From assembly GCF_040054535.1 (NCBI RefSeq), contig NC_090782.1, forward strand, positions 20,119,001 through 20,183,000: a DNA stretch of 64,000 bases, given 5' to 3'. This document shows, one piece after another, positions 39,665 to 51,815 of this stretch (its first letter is position 1; every line of letters begins with the position of its first letter). Origin of the DNA: Antennarius striatus. Its lineage: Eukaryota > Chordata > Actinopteri > Lophiiformes > Antennariidae. The notes below the pieces were generated by a model that made no database searches, was not told where the DNA came from, and worked only from the letters and a program-made list of their open reading frames with translations. Both the position numbers and the translations under genes were made by a program.

Positions 39665-39701
<37 letters not shown>
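39665..39701. repeat. (GT)n microsatellite
   Basis: About 18 GT units. A CA array follows at 39748-39817. Confidence 0.95.
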
Positions 39702-39703
<2 letters not shown>

Positions 39704-39747
39704 GGCCTGTACATACATATATACAAATAAATATATGTGTGCGCGCG

Positions 39748-39773
39748 CACACACACACACACACGCACGCACG

Positions 39774-39817
<44 letters not shown>
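39748..39817. repeat. (CA)n microsatellite with GCAC interruptions
   Basis: CA array interrupted by several GCAC units; complementary to the preceding GT array. Confidence 0.95.
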
Positions 39818-39826
<9 letters not shown>

Positions 39827-40289
39827 GTGTATGGATATTTGGAGTGGAAAAAAAGGTAATTTCCCTAAGGCGATTATGAAAGGATTGATTTATTTAAGAA
39901 GATTTATTTATTTTTTTGTTTATTTTTTTTAAAGTGGGGTCTCTTTGTTTTACTTTTCTTGTACTGTGCAGCACTGCTCTGTATCATAAACATGCTATTC
40001 AGATAAAATTAAATGACTCTTAACCTCTAGTCAATTCAGCTGAGTCGCGGTCATATTTTCTAGGAGGCCCTGAATGTGTCAGGATGGGGGGGGGGGGGTG
40101 GCTGATAGCAATGGAAAAGCAAAGTAAGTACACCTTGAGTTGAAATGTTTTCTTAACTGTTTCCAAGACCAAGACTAAAAACATCAATAAATAGATTAGA
40201 ATTTTCCCACATGAGCTTAATAACTACGGAAACTCAATGTTTACAGGAAGGTTTGGAAAAGGACTCGTTTTCTCGTTGGATACCGTCAC

Positions 40290-40382
40290 GATAATCTCGC
40301 GATACTTGACAACTTGTCCCCACAGTTTGACACTTCCCCCTCCCCTCCCCTCCCCTCCCCTCCCCTCCGCTCCGCTCCGGGA
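40290..40382 (+). promoter_or_regulatory. nek7: CpG-rich promoter, probably of nek7
   Basis: This stretch holds TCTCGCGATA (40295-40304), one base from the TCTCGCGAGA promoter element of housekeeping genes. It is followed by a (CTCCC)n tract running into CCGCTCCG words (about 40337-40378). CpG density is high against an AT-rich background. No TATA box is seen. Confidence 0.5.
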
Positions 40383-40676
40383 ATGCTGGGTTGTTTACAT
40401 TGCTGGCACACGGGTCAGGAGTGCGGTGCTGCGAGGGGCCTAGCGGAGAGGCTGTCTGGAAACGCGTCCACGTCCTGACTGGCTCCGTCTACGAAAAGAA
40501 TTTGTAGCTCTCAGTCAAACAGTGCCACGCAGGAAGAGAGAGGCCCACCGAGTCGACTTTTGGGAGCGACCTTGGAAAGAAAGAAGAAAGTCAAAACAGA
40601 GACAACCGCCATAACCATCAAGTAGAAACTTCCAGCGTGAAGAAGGAATAGCTTAGCAACAGAGTCCCACTTCCTG
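40383..40676 (+). other. nek7: Probable non-coding first exon of nek7
   Basis: CpG-rich sequence downstream of the promoter-like block ends in a strong donor, TTCCTG/GTAAGA (exon end 40676). A 31-codon upstream reading frame (ATG 40383 to TGA 40478) is its only notable frame. In human 1q31 the gene after LHX9 on the same strand is NEK7, whose first exon is, as I recall, non-coding. NEK7 is a NIMA-related kinase of spindle assembly and an NLRP3 inflammasome partner. I found no frame resembling the NEK7 N-terminus or kinase motifs anywhere to 64000, so the assignment rests on synteny and promoter signals. The 5' limit given is the uORF start, not a mapped transcription start. Confidence 0.45.
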
Positions 40677-42195
40677 GTAAGAGCTGAGACACCGTTAGTT
40701 GACAACACAACTTGTCCTATCTTAATGAATAACTCTTTTTAATGCTGGTTTTACTTAGCATTCTTGAAATTGACAGTCTTATTAGTCTCACAAGTAGTCA
40801 TAATTCTGAGTCCAAACGCGTGATTGACACTCTTGACAAGCTCGACAAAAAGTTTATACGAAGTTCGTCAACGAACCTCAGCTAGCCTGTTAGCCAACTA
40901 GCATGCTTTATGCTACTTGTAGTACATAGGAACTACACTTGAAAGTTGACAGTGACATTGTACTATGATGATTACTCAATCAAATGGACAGACTTCTTAT
41001 CATCGCAACAAAAGCCATATATTTGCCAACTCTGTTGGTTTAACAGTACAATGCGCAAATGAAATTAATTGATTTTGGATAACTCACTGACATGCTGCAT
41101 TGCTGCAGTGCTGTTATAAGGAATTTATAGATCCTGTAAGTACATCATTGTAATTACTGTTGTGAGTTAGGTTTAGGAACGAAATTAAACAGTCCCTGGT
41201 CAGGTCTTTACAGTGTTGACATGTGTCTGTGTGGTTTATTAGTTTCTGTGTGGTTTATTAACATGTAATATATGGTTTACGTCAGAGGTAGACATAGTGA
41301 TGCAAACAAATACAACAAACATCAAAAGGTAATGCCATTATAACTCCTTAGACCCTAGATGAACTCATTTATGGCTTTTTTACCTCATGCTTTGCTTTGT
41401 TAGTCCTCAACATTGAATGTAATAAATACATCTCATAAACAAGCTCGACCAGTATAGGAGTTGTTAACTATAAATATTCAACTATCGCAAGTTGGGAGTG
41501 TACATAAGTTCATGGCAGTATACACATCCATGTGGTATCTACTTGGATGAAGTTAAATTGACATCTTCACTAAATCAAGATCTTCAATTAAAATGTGGTC
41601 CAGTTAAGTAAACTTCCCGTAGAAATATGCTTTTTTTAGTGCACATTAACTTTTCTTTAAAAAGTATTAAAAACTTTACAACAGCATTGCCTCTCCTTTC
41701 ATATTTTGGTGGGAAAAAGTTGATTTAACCTTTCATAAACATGTTAAACATGCAAAAGTGAGGCACAGCAGTCTTATAAAGCTCATTGCAAGAAGTATAA
41801 ATGTTTGTTTTCCTGCCCAGTTATCTCAAAGGATGTGGTTTCACTGTCAACTTTTGGTCTGACTTTTGGTAATGCCATCTTTATGCATGCTGTTTAGCTC
41901 TGTCACTCTGTTTGCTGAACATAGTGTAAGAACTATGTAGTAGCATAGCCACCTTAATTAGCATTCTCACAGACTGGTGGTGATAGTGGTGGTGGAGGGT
42001 GCCTTCCGGTCCCTTCTGCCTCATGTCCCAGGTGGTGTGCCTTTGTGTGCTCAGGTGGTGATGCTTTAGAGGGGGGAGGCTCTGGGCCTGTTGGTTCAGT
42101 CTGATTCAAGGGGGTGGTATCTGTTCTGACTGTTTCCAAATAAAGTATGATCGGCTAATCAATAAAAATGAGTGATTTGTCCATTTAAATGTTTT

Positions 42196-42246
42196 TGTCA
42201 TGAATTGGTTAGAGCCCGGAATACAGGCTCTTACCAATTCATGACA
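42196..42246. repeat. Near-perfect 21-bp hairpin with 9-base loop
   Basis: The arm at 42196-42216 (TGTCATGAATTGG then TTAGAGCC) pairs with 42226-42246 (GGCTCTTA then CCAATTCATGACA) with a single mismatch. The loop is CGGAATACA. The flanks do not continue the pairing. It may be a remnant of a tiny inverted-repeat element or a structured RNA; sequence alone does not decide. Confidence 0.85.
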
Positions 42247-45200
42247 CAAGGCCACCTCTGTATTTCGCCAAAATCCCTGGACCTTGTTTAGTTTCAGTCT
42301 GACTATCAAGTAAGTCTTTTCAGTCTTTAAGTAGTTTTTTTCATATTGTGGATATAGTGTTAGTGTTCTTGCTCTTATATTGTGTATTGTTCCCAATTAT
42401 TTCCATCTGGATAAAGCTTGGTCCAAGTTCTTACCCTGCCTGTCTGTTTCACACTACTATAGACTGGAATACAGTTAATTTGAAAGGAGCGACTGGTAGC
42501 TGTAAAGAAAGTTTTATTTGAATGAAAATAAATCAGAAAGGAAGGAAGACAATCCTTTCCTGGAGTGACTCACTGCTTTTTTTCATTACGTCAAAGCGGT
42601 TATTGCAAAACCATTTACGATTGTATCGTCAGTTCTGTTTGGACTTGAGCAGACTAGTTTCCTCTTTAGAAACATAAAGTAATTGAGAAAAAAAGAGAAA
42701 AAATAAAAACGAAATAAACATTAAAAAAAAGGATTAACCACACAGGTGTATAATTAGTGTCTTCCGTCTGGGATGTCTAACCACTCTGGGTGTCACATAG
42801 GTTATTTTACGCCATGTTGCATGTCATTGCTTATCACAGTCAAGTAATTCAGGAGTCATACTATCACATTTGGCTAAGCTGCAGAGGGATGATTCAGACA
42901 AAAGTTAGTGGGAGCTGACATACCTTGTTGACCCAATTATTACTCACTTCTCTGTTGCCACATTCTATCAGTGTCAAAGACAACAGGCTTGAGTCTGCCA
43001 GCGTCATCAGGTGATGGAGATGAACACCAGCTGGCTCTCTGAAGTTGACTATCAAGGAATGTGCCATGAACCGTATGATCAGCAAACGCTGCCAAATATT
43101 TGCATCAGTCTCTGGTGGGAGATTTCTGCCAGTTTATCCTACTTTAATTTAAGATGATAAGAGGTGCACTGCTTTTGACTGGCATTGGCAAAATACATAT
43201 TTTGTCTTTTTTTATTGTTAAAGTAGGATAATACTAGAAAAAACTGAAAGTCAAGTCACAATTTTATGAAAATATAAGAATATTAAGGAATCATAAAAAT
43301 ATTCAATTGATATTTTTTCTAGATTATTTGTTGAGGTACCAGTAATACCTGGGCAAAAAACAAAACATTTTATGTTTTTAATATCTTTTGTTTTTAACAA
43401 TTAAAATGGAAGTAAGCAGCAGTGTTGTATTGCTATCAATGTAGAATAGTTTTCAGCATTGGCTAACTTTGTCTGTGTTTCAGTTCAGAGAATATAGCCA
43501 TTTGGGCTAGCTGTCTAATGTGCTTCATCCATGTTGTTAGATTAATCTCTGTCTGCTTCCCCACAACCAACTATGCTCCCAGATTTTCTGCAGTATGTTC
43601 TTTATTTGGTTAGGATCTAGTGAATGACCAGGCCAAAGCATAACTGACAGAAAATGCTGTTCAAATCCAGACTTTGTTGTGTTTGCCATGATGCTGGAGT
43701 GTTTTGAAAAATGGTCTTACTTTTGTTACCACTGCACAACCTATTCAGGCCTGGAAACAACTTTTTTTGAAATATTGTGCTACTCCTTCATATCTTCGTG
43801 TATACACATAGGATCATCCATTAAGGTCAAATAAAAGCCAGATTTACAGCAGTTATATGCATTAGCTGATAAAGAGTGCTAAAAATAAAGGCAGAATTGA
43901 CTTAATTTTAAAACAATTTTTAACCTCCCCAAAAAAGACAAATTTTAAACACGCTTATCCAGACACATTACATGTTTTTTTTATCATGTATTCTGTATTT
44001 TATTGTCATATGTTGGATTTTGTTTAATAAAACAACTGTGTAGAATATTAGCATTTTTCACAGGAATGTATACCCATAGTGCTTTCTCTGTGATTTAGTT
44101 TGGGATCACATGGACCATACTTATATCCTCCTTTAAAGGCAGCTGGATTTCTACGGCTAAAACATTCAGGGTGAGACCTAAAATGCCACTCATTGATGTG
44201 GAGACATCTGCTGCACCCTAGGCTGTGACTTAGGGCAGTGGAATTTACCAAATCGCTGTATCCTGTGAGAGTTTCCTTTTTTAGCCCTGGAGCTGGCCCC
44301 TTTACTGGATTAAAGATCAGATGAGACATTTGTCATCTGACCACTTTAACAGTCATCTTCCCTTTGGGTTTCACAGAGAGCAAAAAAAAAAAAATTGCTT
44401 TTTTTGTGTTACTGCAACGCATATTTGAAGAAAGATGCTTCCTGAGGCCATTTTTGAGCTACATTAAGTACTGTCTTTTTCATGATGTCAAAGACCTTGG
44501 CCAAGCATTGTACAGAACAGATGCTGGCAAATGTAGCAGATCACTGCTTAGGACACAGATCGTTTTGTCTACTTTTTCTGTTTTCAGTTGTTATATTAAC
44601 TATACAAAGTAAGAAAAAGAAAATACAAGCTTGATGCCTTCCCCAGAAGAATTTAGAATTGAGTCTTTCCTTTTGCAGTTTGGTTAGAGTTTAGAATAAG
44701 GTCTTTGGCATTGAGAGTGGGCTGTCTAAGCAGCTTTTTTATCCTCCCCTCCAACAGCCAGCCAGTCAATAATTTTCATATCCATTTCCTTTCTATCTTA
44801 TGAAGGGTCACTGATGTTTCAAGCATTCAAATATCCTTGGAGGATGCCTCGCGGCTCCCAATGTCATGTGAAAGTTCTCATTTTCACTGTTACATTGATG
44901 CCTTTCCTTGGGGGGTTCTGTAGTGCTCTGGGGGGGTAACACACTACAAAGACATGCAAACACAAAAATTACTGACCTTCGACCCTGTTTAAAGTTTATG
45001 AAATGCTTACAGTGGGTCAACTCAAGCCGTGACCACACAATATCTGTAGTTTATTTCACTGTAAATTCTTCACAACCATGTTGTTATCTTTGGCATTGAA
45101 ATACTCCTTTCTTTGATACAGTTCCATGTATATGCTTTGGAGTTATGAACCTATTAAGGTAATGGATAATTAAAGCAATAGCATACATGTATTTTGTCAG

Positions 45201-45653
45201 AGTGAAGATCCTCGAAGCATAAAAAATTATGAAACAAAGATGAAGGAATAAACAGCTTCTACATGTCTGCCTTTCCAAATTGTACGAGGGAGTTGTTAAA
45301 GAAGGTTTAAAAATGTTGACATGCATAGAAAATAGGTAAATATTTCACTAAAACTAATGCTGTTGAACTGGAAATGCAAAATTTGAATGAAATATATGTA
45401 GATTCTAGTTATTAATCAAAAAAACATAACATTGATCACACTTTCCATTCCTTCAAACAGCGTCGTATCTGCTGGAATGAGTTGCCAATAGTCTTGAAGG
45501 AGGCCTCACATGTGTTAAGCACTTGTTGGCTGCTTTTCTTTCAGTCTGTGGTCCAACCAAAATCTCAATCCCATACCATGGAGTTGGATTTCGGTGTGAT
45601 AATAGTCAAGTTAGATCAGCTGATTCAACACTGCTACTTGGTTGAACAGCCTT

Positions 45654-45700
45654 TATAAGATAAGATATACTTTATTTATCCCAAACTGGGAAATTAAAAA
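45654..45700 (+). mobile_element. LINE 3' tail fragment
   Basis: ATAAGATATACTTTATTTATC then CCAAACTGGGAAATT is a word order that recurs at the 3' ends of fish LINEs (family knowledge). Only this short tail is recognisable. Confidence 0.45.
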
Positions 45701-46700
45701 TTTAAACTGGAGGTGAAGTTTTGGACTTTTTCGTGTTCATTTTCCTATCAAGCACAAACCGCGATGGGCAGCCTGTTGCTACAGAATGCTTTGGTAATGA
45801 TGCTGGTTAAGTGTGCCTTCAGTTTAAAGAAAAAAGAATGCCAGCAGCATCACCCGAAAATCAGATTCCAGCCCTCTTCTTTTCTGTGTCTCACAAAAAC
45901 GTGATGGTTGGAGTTAAAAATGTCAAATTTAGGCTCAAGAGACCAAATACTTCCATTGGTCTCCTGTCCAATCCTGGTGTTTTTTGACTCTAGCAATTCT
46001 CTTCCTCCTATTGGACTCCCACAGTAGTGGTTTCTTTTCTTAGATTTAACTGTGATGTCTTGATTCTTGCTGTCTCCGCTGAAATTTTAATGATGAGATT
46101 GGAGCGTCCATTAATCCAGCATGCATGACCACGCAGTCATCCCTTTCTGTGTTGAGTGGCAAGTTTCCAGGTTTAAGTTAAGATATAGCCAAAGCTGTGT
46201 GCACTTACTGCACTGAAGTCTGATGTATCATCTTTGAAAAAGATTACTGTATGGCCGTGGCAACAAGTAGTTGGAACAAACGTTATGTGTAGCCAATACC
46301 ACACAGTTATTGATGGTACATGAGCCAAAAACATTAAAATAGTAAGGCCTTTCAAAGAAAGCCCTGCGAACAAGCAGAGTTCAGTGTTCAGAAAGCCTCT
46401 CGCGCTTAAGAAGTCACTCATCCAAGATATACTCAGGCATTGGAATTCAACTCTTGACCCACTGAAGTTATTGCTGAAACAGCAGAAGCATAATTTAGCA
46501 ATCCTAATCTCCACTAAATATTAGAGGCAAGAAAACACAGCATGCAGGTATGGTGATAGAATGATCACTGTACCATTAGCATGATCACTTTGTGGTAAGC
46601 TCTCCTGTCAACTTTTTACTGAGCTAGTTCTGTTGAATTAAGATATTATCATTGTCATGAGTTCACTTATTCCATTACCAAAATGCATTTGTTGCATATG

Positions 46701-46845
<145 letters not shown>

Positions 46846-49800
46846 TAAATAGTACAGACCACATGTTTTGGGTCTCTATGGTTGCATCTGAACAAAACTA
46901 CCAGATACATGCTGGCATGTTGTGAACTTTGCTTGAAACTAGCATCTTCCTTTCTTATCGAAGATGACTCCAATCCCTCTCTCCCTCTCTATCTGTTTTG
47001 ATTATCCACAAACATACAAATCCCTCAGGATACAAATTCACTTTCACAGAATAATTGCAAGATGCTATATGCCACCGTAAAGACCACATCAGTGACAGCA
47101 TACATTTGTCATGAGATGGTACAAAAGCAGAATGAATTTGCACCCATGAACGGAATGAGTGATGAGAGTTTTCCTTTTGCGTGTTGTTTACTGACTGTGT
47201 TATGAGCACTTGTTCCAGCTTCATCACAAATGAATCTTAATTTTCACATGGGATTTGATTTACAACAGTGCAAATTTGTTGTAGAGCTTTGTATTTTGAC
47301 TGACTTCCCCTTCCCCAAGACAGGGACATTTCAGTGCGCTTCTTACATCGTCTTTTGATTTTGGTTTGTCATGATAATACTCGACAGTGTTCCTAAATGC
47401 TGGTAAACATCTTAATTACTGTCTGTATCTGGTCCCAGGATCATTCCTCATTATCAGTTCAGTAGTGGATTTTAGTCCTACTTCATTGACCTGCGCATAT
47501 GGTGAATATCCTGCATATTTCATGCTTATTTATTGTATTATTTAATGTAGTCAACACTCTGTAAACATGCTGTATGTTACAAACAGTGCTTCCAGCAGCT
47601 GAACTGCCAAACAGATCAAGTTGAAGGTATTTCTCAGTTAATTTATAACCATCTAATGTCACATTTCAGATTGACAGTGAATGTCCATTTTATCATTAGT
47701 TTTTTGGTCACACACTTATGATGCGCATGCTGGTGTTATATGAATCAATCTGAAGTTCATGTTCAAAATATTATGAACATAATAGAAAACATCTTTGGAA
47801 GCTATTTTATGAACGATAGTGATATGAATTTTCTGAATGTGATGCTATTTAGCTGTAAAGTGCATGATTTGTAATTCGGGCTCAGTTTGTGAATTTTTAG
47901 ACAGACTAACTTGCACTGGTCATTTACATTATTATGTATATATTGGTCAAAAACTTACATTACAGGCATTAAACCTAAGTGATGAAATTTATGTTCATAT
48001 GAATTAATTTTATATTTTTACTTCATGTGTCTTGTTTGTTTGCTGGGGACATCTTTCTTCCCCCTTCTCCTTGACCGTCTGTTTCTGCCGTGAGTCACGG
48101 CAGATTTTCCTGGTCTCCCTCATCTGTGGGTTTGGCCTTGGGCTTTGAGGTTGTGGTCAAAGCCTGAGGGCATGAAGAAAGGAGAGGAGTCATGATGAGA
48201 AGCTCTCCTCAACTCTCGCTGCCTAACCTGCCCTCAAGCCCCTTTGTTTTGCTCTCTTTCCACTTCCATGCCACCTATGTCTTCTCTTCGTCCCTTATTG
48301 CTGCTTCTGATCTTAAAAATTTGTGTTCCTGCTTTCCACCCCCCAACCCCCCCCCCCTCTTCCCTGTTAAGTTTATCCATGTATTCTTCCATTTTCCATA
48401 CCTCTATAACTCAGGACCCCTTTTTACACAGAGATCACACAATAGCATGTTAAGAAGACCCTACAAACCTCCAGCACTTAATTATTATTATTATGTTGCA
48501 TGTTGTTTTCAACAAACTGAGCGTTGATGGCGTGTCAATGATGGCGGGATGAGGTATCAGTTTGTTCCACCTCCGTGGATGTGATGCTTCAGCTGTAGTG
48601 TGATCGCACCCCCGAGTGTGTTGGTTAAGATTTTACAAACCCAAAGGATTCATAGAGAAGGGAATGTGTTTTGGCCCTGAATGCTTTTCTGAAAGTACCT
48701 TCTGTACAAAAGGGCTCAATCTGTCCCCTCTCTTTCTGTCCTCGCTCTTGTCTCCAAGGGTCCGCTGCAGCCTACCCCCCCGCCCAGCCTTACTCTCTTC
48801 CACCCTGCCCTGCCTGGCCTACAGTCAATGGTAGGCAAGCAACCTGACTCCTTCGGAGCAGCAGGAAGCTGCAGCAGCAGGGGTTAGGCCTGTATGGCGC
48901 TGCTGGCTGGCTTTGTCAGAAGTCCTGCCAAGCCAAGGATGAGAGGCCTTTGCCAGTGTGGTATTGGGGCAAAGAATAAAAATATTTTACAGATGTCTGA
49001 AGGCAGGCATCAGGAGTCAGCAATAGCTTACTCAGTGTTAGAGCAGAGATGTGTTTAAAAAATTTGCATGTTCATGTATTTGTCTTTCGTCTTCCTAATG
49101 AGGGGAATCACTGAAATATAGATGAAAATTGAGCTTGATCATTTCAGGAAATTAGGGTGTGGTAGGAGGAGGGAAGTAGTCTGGTCTGATTCTGGATTGG
49201 TTTGAGGAAAAGTGATTGATTTGGGTGGGTTTTGTTTGAAGAAAGGGCACATTTAATGCTTCTGTGCTGTGAGTACCTGGCAGGGTTCCCAACCATTTCT
49301 GGCTTGACAGTTTAACAGTGAATATTTAACATTGCGCCACACTGCGGGGTTTGGCTGTAAACAGCAGTCAGCAAGCAGCATTGCAGCAAACGCCTGCATG
49401 ACTCTGGTTGTGAAACCCACATAAAAACATTGTATAAGCAGGAAGCAAATCTTGAAGTTCTGATTTTAGAAAAAGGCAGATGGCATTGGCTGGTGGTGTC
49501 GCGCTGTAAAAAAACACTAGGATCCCCTGATGAAAGCGGCTCCAGCTTGCTTTGAACACCGAGTCTGTCATGGTTGGTGTCTGCTGTGTGGCTCCGGGTC
49601 AAACTGTGATACGCAACTCCTGGAATTTGCCCTTTTTAAGTTTTTCATGTTCAAATCGTCTAAGGGGGAAAATGGGGAAAGGGGGAGGGCAGGGAAATTC
49701 ATTAATATTAATATTCTAATATGTGAAGGTGGCGGAGAAGACCGATCGGGTTTTCTTGCTTTCAACCCCAGTAGTGCAAGCTTTCTTTTTCTTTCTATCT

Positions 49801-51768
49801 TTCTGTCTCTCTATGTCTCAATTATTTGTTGTCAAATCATTTTCTAAGACTTGCAGTAACCCAACATCTTCTTTTCATCATGAGCTTTCAGAGTGATTTA
49901 TTAGATCAAATTAATATTCCATGGCCTCTTTATTTACTATCATAAGTGATAATGAAGTACAGTAGTATATTCCTGCATTGGAAGCAAACATTTTTAGTCG
50001 AAATAAAACTTAAACAATGACATACGCTGAGCATTGTACAACACTAAACCTCAGTACAAAACCAGCCATTAAACCACTTGTATTTTCTTACTATGATGCT
50101 GTTCATCACACCCTTGGTGTCCAGGAGATACCGTTTTCCAACTGGAAATTATATTCAAACAATGTGTTTTAAGTGAAGTTTAAGATTTTCTGATTTAGTC
50201 TCTTGAGCTACACTTGACCCTGAGATCTAGAGATGTTGAGTTTTACAGATGTATGGAGAAAGGAGGGCAGAGTCCAGTCTCTGTGTGAGGGATGGTGGAA
50301 CAGGTTTGACATCTCTCCTGAACTGAAAAGTGAAATCCCTGCAGACACAGACTCAAGATGAGGCATAAGGGAGGAGGGTGAGAAAGGGAGAGAGTTGTGA
50401 CCCCTCAGGGCAAATGCTATTCTCCGATCGTCAACTCCTTACACACACACTCGCACACAAACTGTGATTCTCTGTCGGTGTGCTGGATGATGCACTCATG
50501 CAAAAAAGGATGAGTGCCTGAGGAATAAAAATAAGCATCAAACTTCTTAGATTTTTTCTGCGTATGCCCAGGTCGTGGATAAATACATGTTTTTGTAATA
50601 ATTTCTGATCAAATGTACATTTTTTGAGGTGTTTTCCCTCAAACTAGACCTTTTGTTTTCAATATAAGTAAAAGCATAGAATTATGTCAATTTCTTTCTT
50701 CAGAACTTTGCACGAAGAATAAATAGAATTCTTAAATCTTACTATGGCATGTGCATCCAGTTTGAAATCCATTTCCCTTTTGACCTGCGTCTCATTCTGT
50801 GAATATTTCTGTACCTCAAAGTGATGTGTGGACCACTCTTCATATGTTTGTATCTTCTTTTCCATGTTGAGTATTCTGCTTAATCTAAAGTTGTTTTGGT
50901 TTCAGGGTGTTGCATGTTTCCATTGACCAACTGTGGGTACGCTAAAGAGTTACCTTCTGCATCCCCACATGTTTGTACCTCACAGAGCATATGAGAAGGC
51001 TAGAGTATGGAAATGCCCCAACAAATATATCTTTAGACCTCACGTTAGAATTCAGCTATTGTTTTTTCCTCTTAGACTAATTTTAATTCTGACACAGGGT
51101 AAATACTTCAAACTGTCCAGAAACAAGTTGGGGGCCCCTACGACAGTTTGATAAATTGGTAGTTTTGTGTGCAAGAAAGTTAGACAACATCAAAAGATGT
51201 TTCTTTAATGTTTGTCTCATTGATGAGAAACTTGAATGACAGGCTGCATCGCCTCGAAACAATACAGTGATTGGTCTTTGGTTCTGCTTCACTGATTTAT
51301 CAAAAACAAAACAAAGAACAATACATTCACATTTACACATACATACACACATACATTTTAATGATGGAAATTTAAGATAGATGTATACTATGAAAGTGGC
51401 TAGGCTCAAGCTGAAATGACAATTCTGGTTTTTGTCATAATGTGACACAAATTGCTTTTTTCTTGACTGAGTACAAAAATACCATCCTTTCAAGTCATTT
51501 TTGAGTCTCTTTCATATGTGGACCCAGACTAGTTACACATCTGATTCTCAGCCATGTATATGAATACATGCATATAGCGAGTACTGTCATCATCAGCCAG
51601 CACTGGCAGCTGGGCTAAAAAAATGTATCGTCCATGAGAGCAAAATGTCATTCATGCTTTCAGTACTTGCAGGTTCCCTTCATTTGAGTATAATAAGTGG
51701 TCTCACAAATATGTTTTTGGTTGTTTGTGACTCAGATGAATTGTGCATACATGTTTCAGTGTATTAAA

Positions 51769-51815
51769 AAAAGAGAGAGAGAGAGAAAGAGAGAGAGAGA
51801 AAGATAGATAGATAA
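51769..51815. repeat. (GA)n / (GATA)n purine tract
   Basis: GAGAGA with AAAG interruptions passes into GATAGATAGATA. A related GA/GATA stretch recurs near 51958-51980. Confidence 0.9.

Larger units (their letters stand above)
33846..40260. other. Intergenic region between lhx9 and nek7
   Basis: No coding exon recognised. Dinucleotide arrays are at 33965-34067, 36181-36236, 36541-36609, 36726-36795, 39665-39701 and 39748-39817. A probable LINE tail lies at 39240-39430 and a G-run at 40087-40098. The interval 34800-35190 is GC-richer than its surroundings and could be regulatory, without proof. Confidence 0.6.

Noticed and set aside
40511..40708. Minus-strand 65-codon frame with a strongly hydrophobic segment
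   Set aside because: It overlaps the plus-strand CpG promoter/leader exon and its donor, has no family match, and a single hydrophobic stretch is expected by chance in an antisense frame.
41954..42139. Minus-strand 61-codon Pro-rich frame
   Set aside because: The plus strand is a GGTGGTGAT-type skewed stretch that yields Pro/His-rich antisense translation; no support for a gene.
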